A model generated the notes under the pieces. The model had not been told where the DNA came from and did no database searches. It was given only the letters and a program-made list of their open reading frames with translations. Both the position numbers and the translations under genes were made by a program. DNA of 64,000 nucleotides from Pragia fontium DSM 5563 = ATCC 49100 (GTDB lineage Bacteria; Pseudomonadota; Gammaproteobacteria; Enterobacterales; Enterobacteriaceae), in NCBI RefSeq assembly GCF_900112475.1, contig NZ_FOLW01000010.1:21250-85249 (forward strand), given 5' to 3'. This document shows, one piece after another, positions 38,588-47,832 of this stretch (within the stretch, counting starts at the first letter, position 1; each line of letters opens with the position of its first letter).

Positions 38588-39259
38588 TTACTGAATATCA
38601 AAAGTGCGTCGAGCGCCATAATCATCAATGGCTTCAATGGAGACTTTGCCGGATAATGCACGCGGTAACGTCACTTCGCTAAACGGGGCAAGCAGGCTAA
38701 TGTCTTGTTCTGTTTTTTTATCTAACTTTACTGGGTTGCCATTGAGGGCAATTTGCGTGATAGCAAAATAATAAGGGGTCGGATTTTTTAATACTGAACC
38801 ACGAAGCTTCAGGTTTTTCTCGGCATCTTCACGGGCGGCAGCCAAGGCTTTCGGACGATAGATTAGCTTCACCTGAGTATTTAACGCCACCGCCAGCACG
38901 TTGCTTTCATCAGCACTGGCTACCGGCGGAATTTCTTGCACGTTTAGCCAAAATAATGACTCTTTATCTTTTGGCAAAATATCATTCACGTACAGCAGAC
39001 GAATGATTTGCTTCTCTCCACCGCTGACTTTAAATAAATTCGGTGCCGGGACGAAGAAAACGTTATCGAGATCGTTCAGATTATCAACCCAAACTTGGCC
39101 GCCGTAGGTTTTTTCACTACTGTTGGCGATCTCTATTGATATATTTTTTCTACCTTCATCATAAATAAACCGGGTGCCGTTTAGCGTAAATGCAGATGAT
39201 GCATTAAAGCTCACTAATGACGACACCAGTAGGATAAAAATCGATATCACTTTATTCAT
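38588..39259 (-). CDS. Periplasmic fimbrial chaperone C3 (copy C)
   Basis: A 223-residue PapD-like chaperone with DKESLFWLNVQEIPP, starting at 39259 inside the usher end (8-bp overlap). A few changes (EIANSSEKT, KLRGSVLKN, QDISLLA) set it apart from A3 and B3. Confidence 0.93.
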   Translation of the reverse strand: MNKVISIFILLVSSLVSFNASSAFTLNGTRFIYDEGRKNISIEIANSSEKTYGGQVWVDNLNDLDNVFFVPAPNLFKVSGGEKQIIRLLYVNDILPKDKESLFWLNVQEIPPVASADESNVLAVALNTQVKLIYRPKALAAAREDAEKNLKLRGSVLKNPTPYYFAITQIALNGNPVKLDKKTEQDISLLAPFSEVTLPRALSGKVSIEAIDDYGARRTFDIQ

Positions 39260-41627
39260 TGCATTTAATCTCCATCATTTTATTCTCATTTGATTTAACG
39301 TTGCTGATATTTAAAATGCACTGCTCTCCATTAGGGGATGTCACAGTGATTTTTTCTAATTTGCTTAATAGATTAAGTAATAAAACCCCGCCGTTAGAGA
39401 CAAAGCCCACATAGGCGTTTTTATCGGTTCTCGCTGAACTACCGGCTGGAACAAACTCCCCATTCGCCTTTTTCAAACGCAAAATAAAACGATGAATAGT
39501 GGAATACTTAAATTCGCGATAAACAATGGCTTTATCAGTGGGAACGAAGCTATAGACGGTATCTAATAATTCAATATTATCCGGCACTTCTTCGGTATCG
39601 ATTTTTAGGTTATTCACCATATAAGGGGAGATCCCCATAATGGTGTTGCCCCTGCTATTGGTAGGAGGGGAATCGTTGAATTTAATATTCTCAAGATTAC
39701 CGATATTGGCTATCGCAACAGTATCGCGTCTGACGCTACTTAAGAGTAATCCGGTTTCTTTGGTGACAAGGATGCTACCTGACGCGTTCATCGAGCCCGA
39801 GGTTTGATGCTGCCCTTGAGAAATAGCAAAGCCAGTATTGATAAGATCTTGATTGATACCTAAATAGGCAGAATTGCTCCAGTCATCTTTGTCTTTATTG
39901 GTGTTAACACTGTAATTTAAGTGATCATTAATATTGCCGGACACGCCCGAGTTAAAACTAGCTTTATTCATGCGGTTATAATTAACCGAGTTAGTCCAAA
40001 AGTTATTCTTATCAAAAATACTAAACGGAATATTTAATCCGATTGAGATCATGTAATTATCTTTATGGTAATCATTAAGCTTCTGATAGTCGCCAGAAAT
40101 CGATAAATCCATGCCTTTGAGGGCGGTGTTATAGGAGAGGCTGGCTCCCATTTCATTTTTTACATGGTTACGATAAGTTTGTATCCAGGTTGATAGGTTG
40201 ACGAAGCTACTGTCAAAATTTTGGGATAAAATCGTTTCGTACCGTTCTTTACGGTTGCTTCGGTAGTAAAGGGCATTAGGATTAAAATCAGCAAAATCGA
40301 CATAATCTTTACCGGTATAGCGGTAAGCCAACAGTTGCAGGTTGGTGTTATCGGTCAATGAATTAGCATATTGAGCAACATGGCTAATCCCCGACTGTTT
40401 AAAGTTCGATGACGTAGACGTCTGTTTCTGGAACTTGCTGATAGCGTAATTGGTATGAAAAGAGATGGCGCCAAATTGCCCCAGATCTTTACTGATGCCT
40501 AATGCGGCACTTTGATAATTTTGATGTAAGATCCATGCCGAATGAGCAGTAACGCTTTTGAAGCCATAATCGACGGCACCCAATTGAAACAAGCTATTTT
40601 CACGCTTTCCGTCAATCTCTCTTTTTCCCACTACAAAGTTATAATTTAATTCATTGGCGCGTAGTAAAGAAGGTAAGGTCGCGACCGGATAGCGACGCAC
40701 CGATTTTGTGCCGTTATCTTCTTCAACCGTGACCGTAAGATCGCCGTTGCTCACCGGTGAAATATTGTTGAGCTGATAAGCGCCCGCTGGCACCACTTGA
40801 GAGCTGAGAATATAGCCGTTCTGCGAGATGGTAATTTTAGCGTTGGAATTGACCACCCCTGAAATCACCGGGGCATAGCCGCGCATTTCCCAAGGGCGCA
40901 TACTGCTCTCAGAGCGTAGTGCAATACCGTAAAACATAAAATTGGGTAATGTTGTGGTGGAGGTTAATGTCTTACCAGCCACAAAATTCCCTTGGATCGG
41001 CCGAATAGCGGTCGATACCGTGGCTTCTGAGGTATCAAAACTCGAGTCTTTTGAATAATTGCTGCGTACATAGGTCACCCAGCGCCCCATATTAATATAG
41101 GAATCGATATCGCCATAGACTTGGGTCTGAGCTGAACTGGTTTTAGAAACATAGCCGGAATAATTGAGTTTGGCTCCCGGAATACCATAGTCCCAGGATT
41201 GCTGCTGGTTTGATTCATCCAGCGCGATCTGAGGAACACTGAAGGTTAATATTTGTTTGGCATTATTAAAAATAACCTTTGAACCTGGATAATTACCTAT
41301 ATTGTAACAATTTCGTAATGGGTCAAAATAATTACCAAATTCTTTATAGTTAATCGGTAAATGTAATTCATTCATCCATTCTGTATTCAAGCAAAGCGTT
41401 TCTTTATCACTAGATTGAATAATTAATTCTTTTCTTCCAAGGGAGCGGCGATTAAATACCACTTCGACAATATAATGTCCGGCAGGATATTTAACACTTT
41501 CATCAAATATATCGATGGCCTGTGATTGCATTCCTCCACGCAAGAAGTCAGTATTCAATGCGGAATAAGCACAGAACGACGTCATAAATAAGGATAATAT
41601 GGAAATTTTAAATAATTTAAAGTGCAT
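39252..41627 (-). CDS. Outer membrane fimbrial usher C2 (copy C)
   Basis: A 791-residue usher. A one-base indel relative to A and B moves the ATGGATAAT start out of frame, and translation begins at MHFKLFKI, four residues shorter. No good ribosome site precedes this ATG, so expression may be weak. The rest is intact and close to A2/B2. Confidence 0.92.
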   Translation of the reverse strand: MHFKLFKISILSLFMTSFCAYSALNTDFLRGGMQSQAIDIFDESVKYPAGHYIVEVVFNRRSLGRKELIIQSSDKETLCLNTEWMNELHLPINYKEFGNYFDPLRNCYNIGNYPGSKVIFNNAKQILTFSVPQIALDESNQQQSWDYGIPGAKLNYSGYVSKTSSAQTQVYGDIDSYINMGRWVTYVRSNYSKDSSFDTSEATVSTAIRPIQGNFVAGKTLTSTTTLPNFMFYGIALRSESSMRPWEMRGYAPVISGVVNSNAKITISQNGYILSSQVVPAGAYQLNNISPVSNGDLTVTVEEDNGTKSVRRYPVATLPSLLRANELNYNFVVGKREIDGKRENSLFQLGAVDYGFKSVTAHSAWILHQNYQSAALGISKDLGQFGAISFHTNYAISKFQKQTSTSSNFKQSGISHVAQYANSLTDNTNLQLLAYRYTGKDYVDFADFNPNALYYRSNRKERYETILSQNFDSSFVNLSTWIQTYRNHVKNEMGASLSYNTALKGMDLSISGDYQKLNDYHKDNYMISIGLNIPFSIFDKNNFWTNSVNYNRMNKASFNSGVSGNINDHLNYSVNTNKDKDDWSNSAYLGINQDLINTGFAISQGQHQTSGSMNASGSILVTKETGLLLSSVRRDTVAIANIGNLENIKFNDSPPTNSRGNTIMGISPYMVNNLKIDTEEVPDNIELLDTVYSFVPTDKAIVYREFKYSTIHRFILRLKKANGEFVPAGSSARTDKNAYVGFVSNGGVLLLNLLSKLEKITVTSPNGEQCILNISNVKSNENKMMEIKCNE

Positions 41628-41650
41628 TGATATTATCCATTATCCCTAAG

Positions 41651-41667
41651 AGGGCCTCGAAGGCCCT
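41651..41667 (-). promoter_or_regulatory. Pilin-usher intercistronic hairpin (copy C)
   Basis: Same AGGGCC/GGCCCT stem as in A and B with a five-base loop, 24 bases before the usher start. Confidence 0.65.
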
Positions 41668-41690
41668 TAATCCAAAAGAGGAAAAATATA

Positions 41691-42209
41691 TTATTTATAT
41701 GCAACCGCATAAGTAGCGCTTGAGATCACTGTACCCTCAGTCAGTGTTTGGCCAGATGTCGCAACCATTTGCGCTTTAAATTCCATATTGCCGATAGCTT
41801 TAGCGCCATCACCAAACTCCACATTTTGGCTATTATAAGTCACGGTTTGGTTTGGTGTTTTGGAGTTAACAGCGGTTAACAGAATAGATACGCCGCCTGC
41901 AGTTCCTTTCATATTTGCCAGCCCAGAATTAGTAAAGCCAGCACTCTGCCAGCCCACGGTACCACTGGTTTTCTTCAGGCATTCTTCGGAACGAGGTACT
42001 AAACTGAAAGCAACTTCTTTACCTTTTGTGTCGCTGGTAGTCATAGTACCCAGATCGATGGTGGATTTAACCAGTCCACCGATTTCGGTATCAATATCAC
42101 AGGTCTCGGAAGTGACAGAACCAATGAATTGGACTTCGCCAGTATTCGCTAATGCATATCCGCTGAATAATGAACCGCTAATAATAACGCCTAGTAATAG
42201 TTTGTTCAC
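41691..42209 (-). CDS. Major fimbrial pilin C1 (copy C, GTG start)
   Basis: A 172-residue secreted pilin close to B1. At the position where A1 and B1 have ATG behind GGAG, this copy has GTG (42209). An in-frame ATG at 42224 overlaps the ribosome site itself and has none of its own, so GTG is the likely start. Mature part NTGEVQFIGSVTSETCDID with the usual cysteine pair. Confidence 0.85.
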   Translation of the reverse strand: MNKLLLGVIISGSLFSGYALANTGEVQFIGSVTSETCDIDTEIGGLVKSTIDLGTMTTSDTKGKEVAFSLVPRSEECLKKTSGTVGWQSAGFTNSGLANMKGTAGGVSILLTAVNSKTPNQTVTYNSQNVEFGDGAKAIGNMEFKAQMVATSGQTLTEGTVISSATYAVAYK

Positions 42210-42437
42210 GTAATAAATCTCCATGATAAAATAAATCTAACAGTTAGATTGATGCTCAGTTTTAAAAAAACTGATGGTCTTGCTTACATTTCGTGCCGCT
42301 TTATAGCCTTATCAATATCACTTAAAGCTGCTTAAAGCCTTATGGATAAATGATATAGGATAAAGTTAGTTAAAGAGTGTTTTGGGATTTTTTTAAAAAG
42401 GTGTTTTGCCGTTAATGAATGTCAATTAAAATGACAT

Positions 42438-42457
42438 GTAGATATCTGTATATCTAC
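42438..42457. promoter_or_regulatory. Inverted repeat upstream of pilin C1
   Basis: GTAGATAT-CTGT-ATATCTAC, a perfect eight-pair inverted repeat centred about 238 bases before the pilin start, at the place of the A and B palindromes but different in both arms. Confidence 0.6.
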
Positions 42458-42595
42458 TCATCAGGCATTCTTTCCATAGAATCATTCCCTGTTCTTCTGG
42501 CGTGGGGCTTATTTTGTTTAAAACAAAATATCTGTTTTGCAAATGCGTTTTTGTATTATTAATAATATACACACGTATTGGAAATCGTTTTAATC

Positions 42596-42648
42596 GATCG
42601 AAACTATCATTTTAATCACTTTAACCTATCAATTGGTTGTTATCGATC
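42596..42648. promoter_or_regulatory. GATC pair upstream of pilin C1
   Basis: GATC at 42596 (in TTTTAATCGATCG) and 42645 (in TATCGATCGATG), 49 bp apart, 387 bases before the pilin start. Confidence 0.5.
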
Positions 42649-42660
42649 GATGCATCCTAT

Positions 42661-43091
42661 ATTTGTTATTAATTGAAATAATAACAATTGAATTAATAAC
42701 TGTTGGTCTTAATTTGTTTGTTGTTTAAACCTTTTCTATAACCGTTATTTCCTGGGCACTGGAGTAGAATTGAAAATAGGATATCAACACGGCGAGCAGC
42801 AAAATGTTGATTAAATGAGTTGGTTAACGTTAATCATTTGGCGATGTTGTTTGGTGAGCGAGAGAGATGAGCTCGGCGATCTCATCGATATCTGTATTTT
42901 GGTCGCTGCATTAAGTGGGAATAACTTAGGTCAGATTACGGATAAACATATATTGGCCGCTTTAAATTGAGCCTTAATTACGTTTTTTTACCCTATTGGT
43001 TGATGTTAGTTGTGTACTGGTACACCTTGTACTTCACGTTATGGCAAGGAGCCGATATATTAGCGTCATTGATTTTTAATCGGTTGCCACT
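42661..43091. other. Region between the fimbrial locus and selA
   Basis: No gene seen. 42770-42870 matches the distal part of the copy A control region (28720-28820), so the fimbrial unit extends to here. The remaining 200 bases should hold the selA promoter, which I could not fix. Confidence 0.45.
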
Positions 43092-44483
43092 ATGAATAAC
43101 CAAACTCAGTCCTTATACAGTCAGATTCCTGCTGTTGACCGCTTACTTAACCTGCCTGAAATGGATGGGTTACTGTGTGAATACGGCCAGCATTTGGTTG
43201 CAGAGTCGCTGCGCAATTTACAGCAGCAGGCGCGACAGGAGATTGGTCAACACAATCGATTACCTGCATGGTGTCAGGATTGGGCTACCGCGGTGAAAAA
43301 TGACCTGTCACAAAGACAGCGTTCTGGCTTACAGCCGGTCTTTAATCTCAGCGGTACGGTATTACACACCAATTTAGGGCGCGCCTTACTGGCTGAAGCT
43401 GCCATCGAGCAGGTGGCCAGCGTGATGAGAAACGCGGTCACGCTGGAATATGACTTAGACGGTGCCGGGCGTGGCCACCGGGATAATGTTATTTCTGACT
43501 TGCTATGTGAATTAACCGGTGCAGAAGCCGCCTGTATTGTTAATAACAATGCGGCAGCGGTAATGCTGATGTTGGCTGCGGTAGCGGCGGGCAAAGAAGT
43601 GGTGGTTTCTCGCGGTGAGCTGGTTGAGATTGGCGGAGCTTTCCGCGTGCCGGATGTGATGCGTCAGGCCGGGTGTCAATTGGTTGAAGTCGGTACGACT
43701 AATCGAACGCATTTAGCCGACTATCGGGATGCGGTCAGTGAACAAACTGGTTTATTGATGAAAGTACATACCAGTAATTATCATATTGAGGGTTTTACCG
43801 CTGCCGTTAATGAAGAAACTTTAGTGACGTTGGGGCGGGAGTTAGGTGTGCCGGTGGCGACCGACTTAGGTAGTGGTTCTCTGATCGATCTACAACAATA
43901 CGGACTGCCAGCGGAACCGATGCCACAAAACCTGATTGCCTCAGGGGTCGACTTGGTGACGTTTTCCGGCGATAAGCTATTGGGTGGTCCACAAGCGGGG
44001 ATTATTCTGGGTTCTAAATATTGGATTGAGAAAATTCAACGTCACCCACTAAAACGTGCGTTGCGTGCTGGCAAGCTGACATTGGCCGCATTAGAAGCCA
44101 CATTGCGCCTTTATCAACAGCCGGATCGATTAGCCGCTTCTCTGCCTACGCTACGGCTGCTTAGCCGGGATAAATCAGAAATGCAGGTCATGGCAAGCCA
44201 ACTGATTACCCCATTGCAGCAGCGATACGGTGAACAATTTGCGGTGTCGATAGAGCCATGTTTATCTCAAATTGGCAGTGGTTCGCTACCGGTTGATCGT
44301 TTACCAAGCTATGCACTGACGTTTGCACCAATGGATGGCCGTGGCCGGACGTTAGAGGCACTGGCGGAAAAATGGCGCGGCCTAGCCAAGCCTGTAATTG
44401 GTCGAATTCAGGATGGAAAGCTGTGGCTGGATTTACGCTGTCTTGAAGATCAGGATGCATTGCTGGAGGGGTTGTTAGCATGA
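43092..44483 (+). CDS. selA: L-seryl-tRNA(Sec) selenium transferase SelA
   Basis: SelA converts seryl-tRNA(Sec) to selenocysteyl-tRNA(Sec) with selenophosphate. It is 463 residues, as in E. coli, and the PLP-binding lysine lies in [12 protein letters not shown] at residue 295, the E. coli position. It overlaps selB by 4 bp (ATGA). Its product is needed for the selenoprotein FdoG in this window. Confidence 0.97.
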   Translation: MNNQTQSLYSQIPAVDRLLNLPEMDGLLCEYGQHLVAESLRNLQQQARQEIGQHNRLPAWCQDWATAVKNDLSQRQRSGLQPVFNLSGTVLHTNLGRALLAEAAIEQVASVMRNAVTLEYDLDGAGRGHRDNVISDLLCELTGAEAACIVNNNAAAVMLMLAAVAAGKEVVVSRGELVEIGGAFRVPDVMRQAGCQLVEVGTTNRTHLADYRDAVSEQTGLLMKVHTSNYHIEGFTAAVNEETLVTLGRELGVPVATDLGSGSLIDLQQYGLPAEPMPQNLIASGVDLVTFSGDKLLGGPQAGIILGSKYWIEKIQRHPLKRALRAGKLTLAALEATLRLYQQPDRLAASLPTLRLLSRDKSEMQVMASQLITPLQQRYGEQFAVSIEPCLSQIGSGSLPVDRLPSYALTFAPMDGRGRTLEALAEKWRGLAKPVIGRIQDGKLWLDLRCLEDQDALLEGLLA

Positions 44484-46360
44484 TTATTGCTACCGCCGGC
44501 CACGTCGATCACGGAAAATCTACCTTATTACAAGCGTTAACCGGGGCGGAAAGTACCGATCGCCTACCGGAGGAAAAACGCCGGGGTATGACCATTGATT
44601 TGGGTTACGTTTATCTGCCGTTATCTGACGAACAAGTTTTAGGATTTATTGATGTCCCCGGCCATGAAAAGTTTTTAGCGAATATGTTGGCAGGGGTCGA
44701 CGGTGTACAACATGCTCTGCTGGTTGTGGCTTGTGATGATGGCATCATGGCGCAGACCCGCGAACATTTGGCGATTTTACGCCTGATCGGTATTCCAGCG
44801 ATCACCGTTGCCCTGACTAAAGCGGATAGAGTAACACCGGAACGCGTAACCAGCGTCAGGAAGCAAATTCTCGATGAACTGGATGCCCAAGGTTGGCACG
44901 ATTGTCCAATCTTTAGCACTGCGGCACCGGAAGGTACCGGTATTCCTGAGTTGCGAGAGCATTTGATTACTCTGTACCACAACCGCACTGAAGATGCCCA
45001 ATCAGCACTGCACCGTTTTCGTTTGGCGGTTGACCGGGCTTTTACCATAAAAGGCAGCGGGTTAGTGGTGACCGGAACCGCATTCAGCGGTCAGGTAAAG
45101 GTGGGTGATACTTTATGGATGACCGGCGCTAATCGTCCGGTTAGGGTCAGAAGCATTCATGCACAAAACCAACCTGCCGAGCAAGCGGGAGCCGGTGAGC
45201 GTATTGCCTTGAATATTACCGGTGATATCAGTAAGCAGGAAGTCAGCCGCGGTGATTGGTTACTGCAACAGGAGCCTCTCGACAACAGCGATCGGGTACT
45301 GGCAATACTGCATTGTGATAAGCCGCTACGCCACTGGCAATCGGTTCATCTACACCATTCGGTTAATCACATTACCGGCCGGGTTTCCATGCTACAGGAT
45401 GGTGCGGTGAGTATCGGTAGCGATATTTTGGTTGAGCTGGTGCTGGATGAACCTTTATTACTGGCGGAAAATGACCGAATTATTGTGCGCGATATTAGTG
45501 CACGTGAGACGCTGGGCGGAGCCAGAGTATTACGACTACAGCCCCCGCGCCGCGGTAAACGCCAGGCGGAATATCTGCATAAGCTGCATCAGTTGAGTGA
45601 AATGCCTGATGATGCTCAGGTGCTTAAACTCAGACTGACAGAAGGAAGTTTATCCCTTAGTGAATTTGGTTGGGCACGTCAGCTAACCGATGGTGGTATT
45701 CAATCGCTACTGGCCCAATCTGATTGTACTGTGGTGGGGGATACCGCGCTGGAGCGGGAAAAGGTGGAAGATTTTCAGCAGCAGTTGATTGATATTTTGC
45801 ATGACTTCCACCAACAGCATCTCGACCAACTTGGCGTTGGACGCGCGCGGTTACGCCGCATGGCGCTGCCGACGGAGCCAGAAGCGCTGGTATTTGCCCT
45901 GATTGATAACTTATTAGCCCATGGCCGCTTGAGCAATAGCCGTGGCTGGCTACATTTGCCGGAATTTAGCTTGGCCTTTAGCGCTGATGAGCAGGTTGCT
46001 TGGCAACAGTTAGAGCCGAAGTTTGGTGATGAGCCATTCTGGGTACGAGATTTGGCCGAAGAGCTGGCGTTGGATGAGCAGCAGGTTAGAGCTGTACTGC
46101 GTAAAGCGGCTCAATTGGGGCATGTTACTGCGGTAGTTCGCGATCGCTACTATTTAAGCAGCCGTATTCGTCAGTTTGCTGATTTGATTCGCACCATGCA
46201 CGCCACTCAGGGAAGCACTTGTGCCGCAGACTTCCGCGATAGATTAGGCGTTGGGCGTAAGCTGGCTATTCAGGTGCTGGAGTTTTTTGACCGCAGCGGG
46301 TTTACCCGTCGGCGGGGTAATGAGCATTTGTTGAGGGATCAGGGACTCTTTATGGATTAA
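44480..46360 (+). CDS. selB: Selenocysteine-specific elongation factor SelB
   Basis: A 626-residue GTPase that brings Sec-tRNA to UGA codons followed by a SECIS. G1 motif GHVDHGKS at 7-14, G3 DVPGHEKF, and the EF-Tu-like domains II-III. The C-terminal half has winged-helix repeats that bind the SECIS (for example the [20 protein letters not shown] segment). Translationally coupled to selA. The usual length is about 614, so it is normal. Confidence 0.97.
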   Translation: MIIATAGHVDHGKSTLLQALTGAESTDRLPEEKRRGMTIDLGYVYLPLSDEQVLGFIDVPGHEKFLANMLAGVDGVQHALLVVACDDGIMAQTREHLAILRLIGIPAITVALTKADRVTPERVTSVRKQILDELDAQGWHDCPIFSTAAPEGTGIPELREHLITLYHNRTEDAQSALHRFRLAVDRAFTIKGSGLVVTGTAFSGQVKVGDTLWMTGANRPVRVRSIHAQNQPAEQAGAGERIALNITGDISKQEVSRGDWLLQQEPLDNSDRVLAILHCDKPLRHWQSVHLHHSVNHITGRVSMLQDGAVSIGSDILVELVLDEPLLLAENDRIIVRDISARETLGGARVLRLQPPRRGKRQAEYLHKLHQLSEMPDDAQVLKLRLTEGSLSLSEFGWARQLTDGGIQSLLAQSDCTVVGDTALEREKVEDFQQQLIDILHDFHQQHLDQLGVGRARLRRMALPTEPEALVFALIDNLLAHGRLSNSRGWLHLPEFSLAFSADEQVAWQQLEPKFGDEPFWVRDLAEELALDEQQVRAVLRKAAQLGHVTAVVRDRYYLSSRIRQFADLIRTMHATQGSTCAADFRDRLGVGRKLAIQVLEFFDRSGFTRRRGNEHLLRDQGLFMD

Positions 46361-46560
46361 CCTGTTCCAGATGAAACACCCGGTTAGCTGTTTTAGTGAC
46401 GATTTTTCCTGTCACGTGGGGATAAAAAGTTAGTGATTACTAACATAAAAGATGATTGATAATCTGTTTCTATGCTGATTCAAGGCATTAGCGGAATGAT
46501 GGGCAAGATAGAATATGGCTGAAATCAGTTAACGGAAGATACCAGCCACCTAAATAAGTT

Positions 46561-46589
46561 AGTAAGCACTCACAAGGAAAGTGCTTACT
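46561..46589. terminator. Hairpin between selB and rpmJ2
   Basis: AGTAAGCACT/AGTGCTTACT, a perfect ten-pair stem with a nine-base loop, lies between two converging genes. The T run is weak on both sides. It probably ends rpmJ2 and perhaps selB transcripts. Confidence 0.55.
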
Positions 46590-46608
46590 TAGCAGGAAAG
46601 TTAATTAT

Positions 46609-46752
46609 TTAGCCTTTTTTGCTTTTTCCTCCCTGCACGGCTTTAAAGCGCGGGTTGGATTTACAAATCACATAGATTCTTCCACGGCGGCGAACAATTT
46701 TACAGTCAGGATGACGCTGTTTGGCGGAACGGAGCGAGCTTAATACCTGCAT
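46609..46752 (-). CDS. rpmJ2: Zinc-independent ribosomal protein L36 paralogue
   Basis: A 47-residue gene too short for usual ORF lists: it starts [17 protein letters not shown] and continues [20 protein letters not shown]. This is the YkgO/RpmJ2 form of L36, which keeps only two cysteines (17 and 30) and lacks the zinc ribbon. It replaces the zinc-binding L36 when zinc is scarce, freeing zinc. A Zur box 20 bases upstream supports this. The usual partner gene for the L31 paralogue (ykgM) is not next to it. Confidence 0.93.
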   Translation of the reverse strand: MQVLSSLRSAKQRHPDCKIVRRRGRIYVICKSNPRFKAVQGGKSKKG

Positions 46753-46771
46753 AATAGTCCTTAAAATGATA

Positions 46772-46786
46772 TGTTATAATATAACA
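46772..46786. promoter_or_regulatory. Zur box upstream of rpmJ2
   Basis: TGTTATAATATAACA is a perfect palindrome matching the core of the enterobacterial Zur operator (GTTATAnTATAAC). It would shut off rpmJ2 when zinc is sufficient. Confidence 0.85.
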
Positions 46787-46877
46787 ATTATAAGTATGCA
46801 TGTATTTCCTAAAGGGTGCAACCATAGGGATTGTCGGGAATTGGGTGAAGCACGCGGATCTTTATTTCAGTCAAAAC

Positions 46878-46902
46878 AAAGGGCACCTTTTAGGTACCCT
46901 TT
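46878..46902 (-). terminator. Terminator of the PsiF-like gene
   Basis: AAAGGGTACCT/AGGTGCCCTTT (minus strand, one G-U pair) with a three-base loop, followed by GTTTTG, 24 bases after the PsiF-like stop codon. A good rho-independent terminator. Confidence 0.7.
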
Positions 46903-46926
46903 ATTCGAATATTTAGCGTGGTTAAA

Positions 46927-47559
46927 TCAGGCTGCTTTTTTCAGACAGGTATCCATAAAGGTTTTACGATCATTACCTTTCAGGGCTTTGTCGCCTGCTT
47001 CTTTATTACATTCGGCCATTTTTTGTTGCTGCGGTGTCACCGCTTTTTCATTTGCGGCGGGTTTACCGGTCAGGCAGGTACTCATAAAGGTTTTACGGTC
47101 TTCGCCTTTCAGGTTCTTAGTGCCGGCTTCTTTATTACAGTCAGCCATTTTTTGCTGCTGAGGTGTAGCTGTAGCTACAGCAGCACCTGTGGTTGCAGCC
47201 GCTGCCGCTTTTTCAGTCGTGGCGGGTTTACTGGTCAGGCAGGTGCTCATAAAGGTTTTACGGTCGTCGCCTTTCAGGTTCTTCGTGCCGGCTTCTTTAT
47301 TACAGTCGGCCATTTTTTGCTGTTGTGGAGTCACTTTCTTTTCATCGATAGTTGATCCAGCTTTCAGGCAGGTGCTCATAAAGGTTTTGCGTTCATCGCC
47401 TTTAAGGTTCTTATCCGCTGCGGCTTTATTACAGTTAGTCATTTTTTCACGCTGGGCAAGCTGGGCTGCTGATGGTTCTTTGGCCGAGGTATCTGCGGCC
47501 ATAGCGCCAGAAATAAAGCACAGGCTCAGCAACACAGGTAAGACAGAAAACATACGCAT
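46927..47559 (-). CDS. Secreted protein with four PsiF repeats
   Basis: A 210-residue protein. The start at 47559 has AAGGAAA before it; the signal peptide ends near GAMAAD. Four tandem PsiF repeats follow, each about 32 residues with the pattern MADCNKEAGTKNLKGDDRKT then FMSTCL, i.e. two cysteines per repeat. Repeats are separated by Ala/Thr/Lys-rich linkers, the longest between repeats 2 and 3. E. coli PsiF (phosphate-starvation induced, function unknown) has two repeats in about 106 residues, so this is an expanded version. Repeats 2 and 3 are almost identical, suggesting recent duplication. No Pho box was identified. Confidence 0.88.
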   Translation of the reverse strand: MRMFSVLPVLLSLCFISGAMAADTSAKEPSAAQLAQREKMTNCNKAAADKNLKGDERKTFMSTCLKAGSTIDEKKVTPQQQKMADCNKEAGTKNLKGDDRKTFMSTCLTSKPATTEKAAAAATTGAAVATATPQQQKMADCNKEAGTKNLKGEDRKTFMSTCLTGKPAANEKAVTPQQQKMAECNKEAGDKALKGNDRKTFMDTCLKKAA

Positions 47560-47794
47560 GGACGATTTCCTTAAATAAATAGGGGTAGTAATAAGCATAG
47601 TCCAATGGGAATAAAGTTGCCGTGGTGGCAAGAATAATATGCTGCTGTGAAGGTAAAGGGTGGGACGCCTTTGGTTTTCTGCGTTAGTTTGGCTTTTGGT
47701 TCAGATATTATGTCTTTGATTGGCATAAAATGAATGCTGGTAAAACCGCCGACGGGTGATAAAAATTAACGGTACCATCCCCTTCATTTAACGG

Positions 47795-47800
47795 TATAAT
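47795..47800 (+). promoter_or_regulatory. -10 element of selC
   Basis: TATAAT lies 32 bases before the tRNA and is followed by a GC-rich CACCGCG discriminator. The -35 is poor (around GTACCA). Confidence 0.5.
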
Positions 47801-47832
47801 CACCGCGTTTCTTTATCTGTACCCTTCAGAAT

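Larger units (their letters stand above)
42210..42660 (-). promoter_or_regulatory. Control region of fimbrial copy C
   Basis: AT-rich region homologous to those before A1 and B1, containing the inverted repeat at 42438-42457 and the GATC pair at 42596/42645. Between the two GATC sites the sequence has drifted, yet both sites and their spacing remain. Confidence 0.6.

Noticed and set aside
46960-47450. Regular DNA repeats that could look like a CRISPR array
   Set aside because: They are the coding repeats of the PsiF-like protein, with amino-acid-level conservation and in-frame linkers; no cas gene is near.
46721-47578. Plus-strand open frames through the PsiF-like gene
   Set aside because: Repetitive shadow frames of the real minus-strand gene, with no ribosome site.
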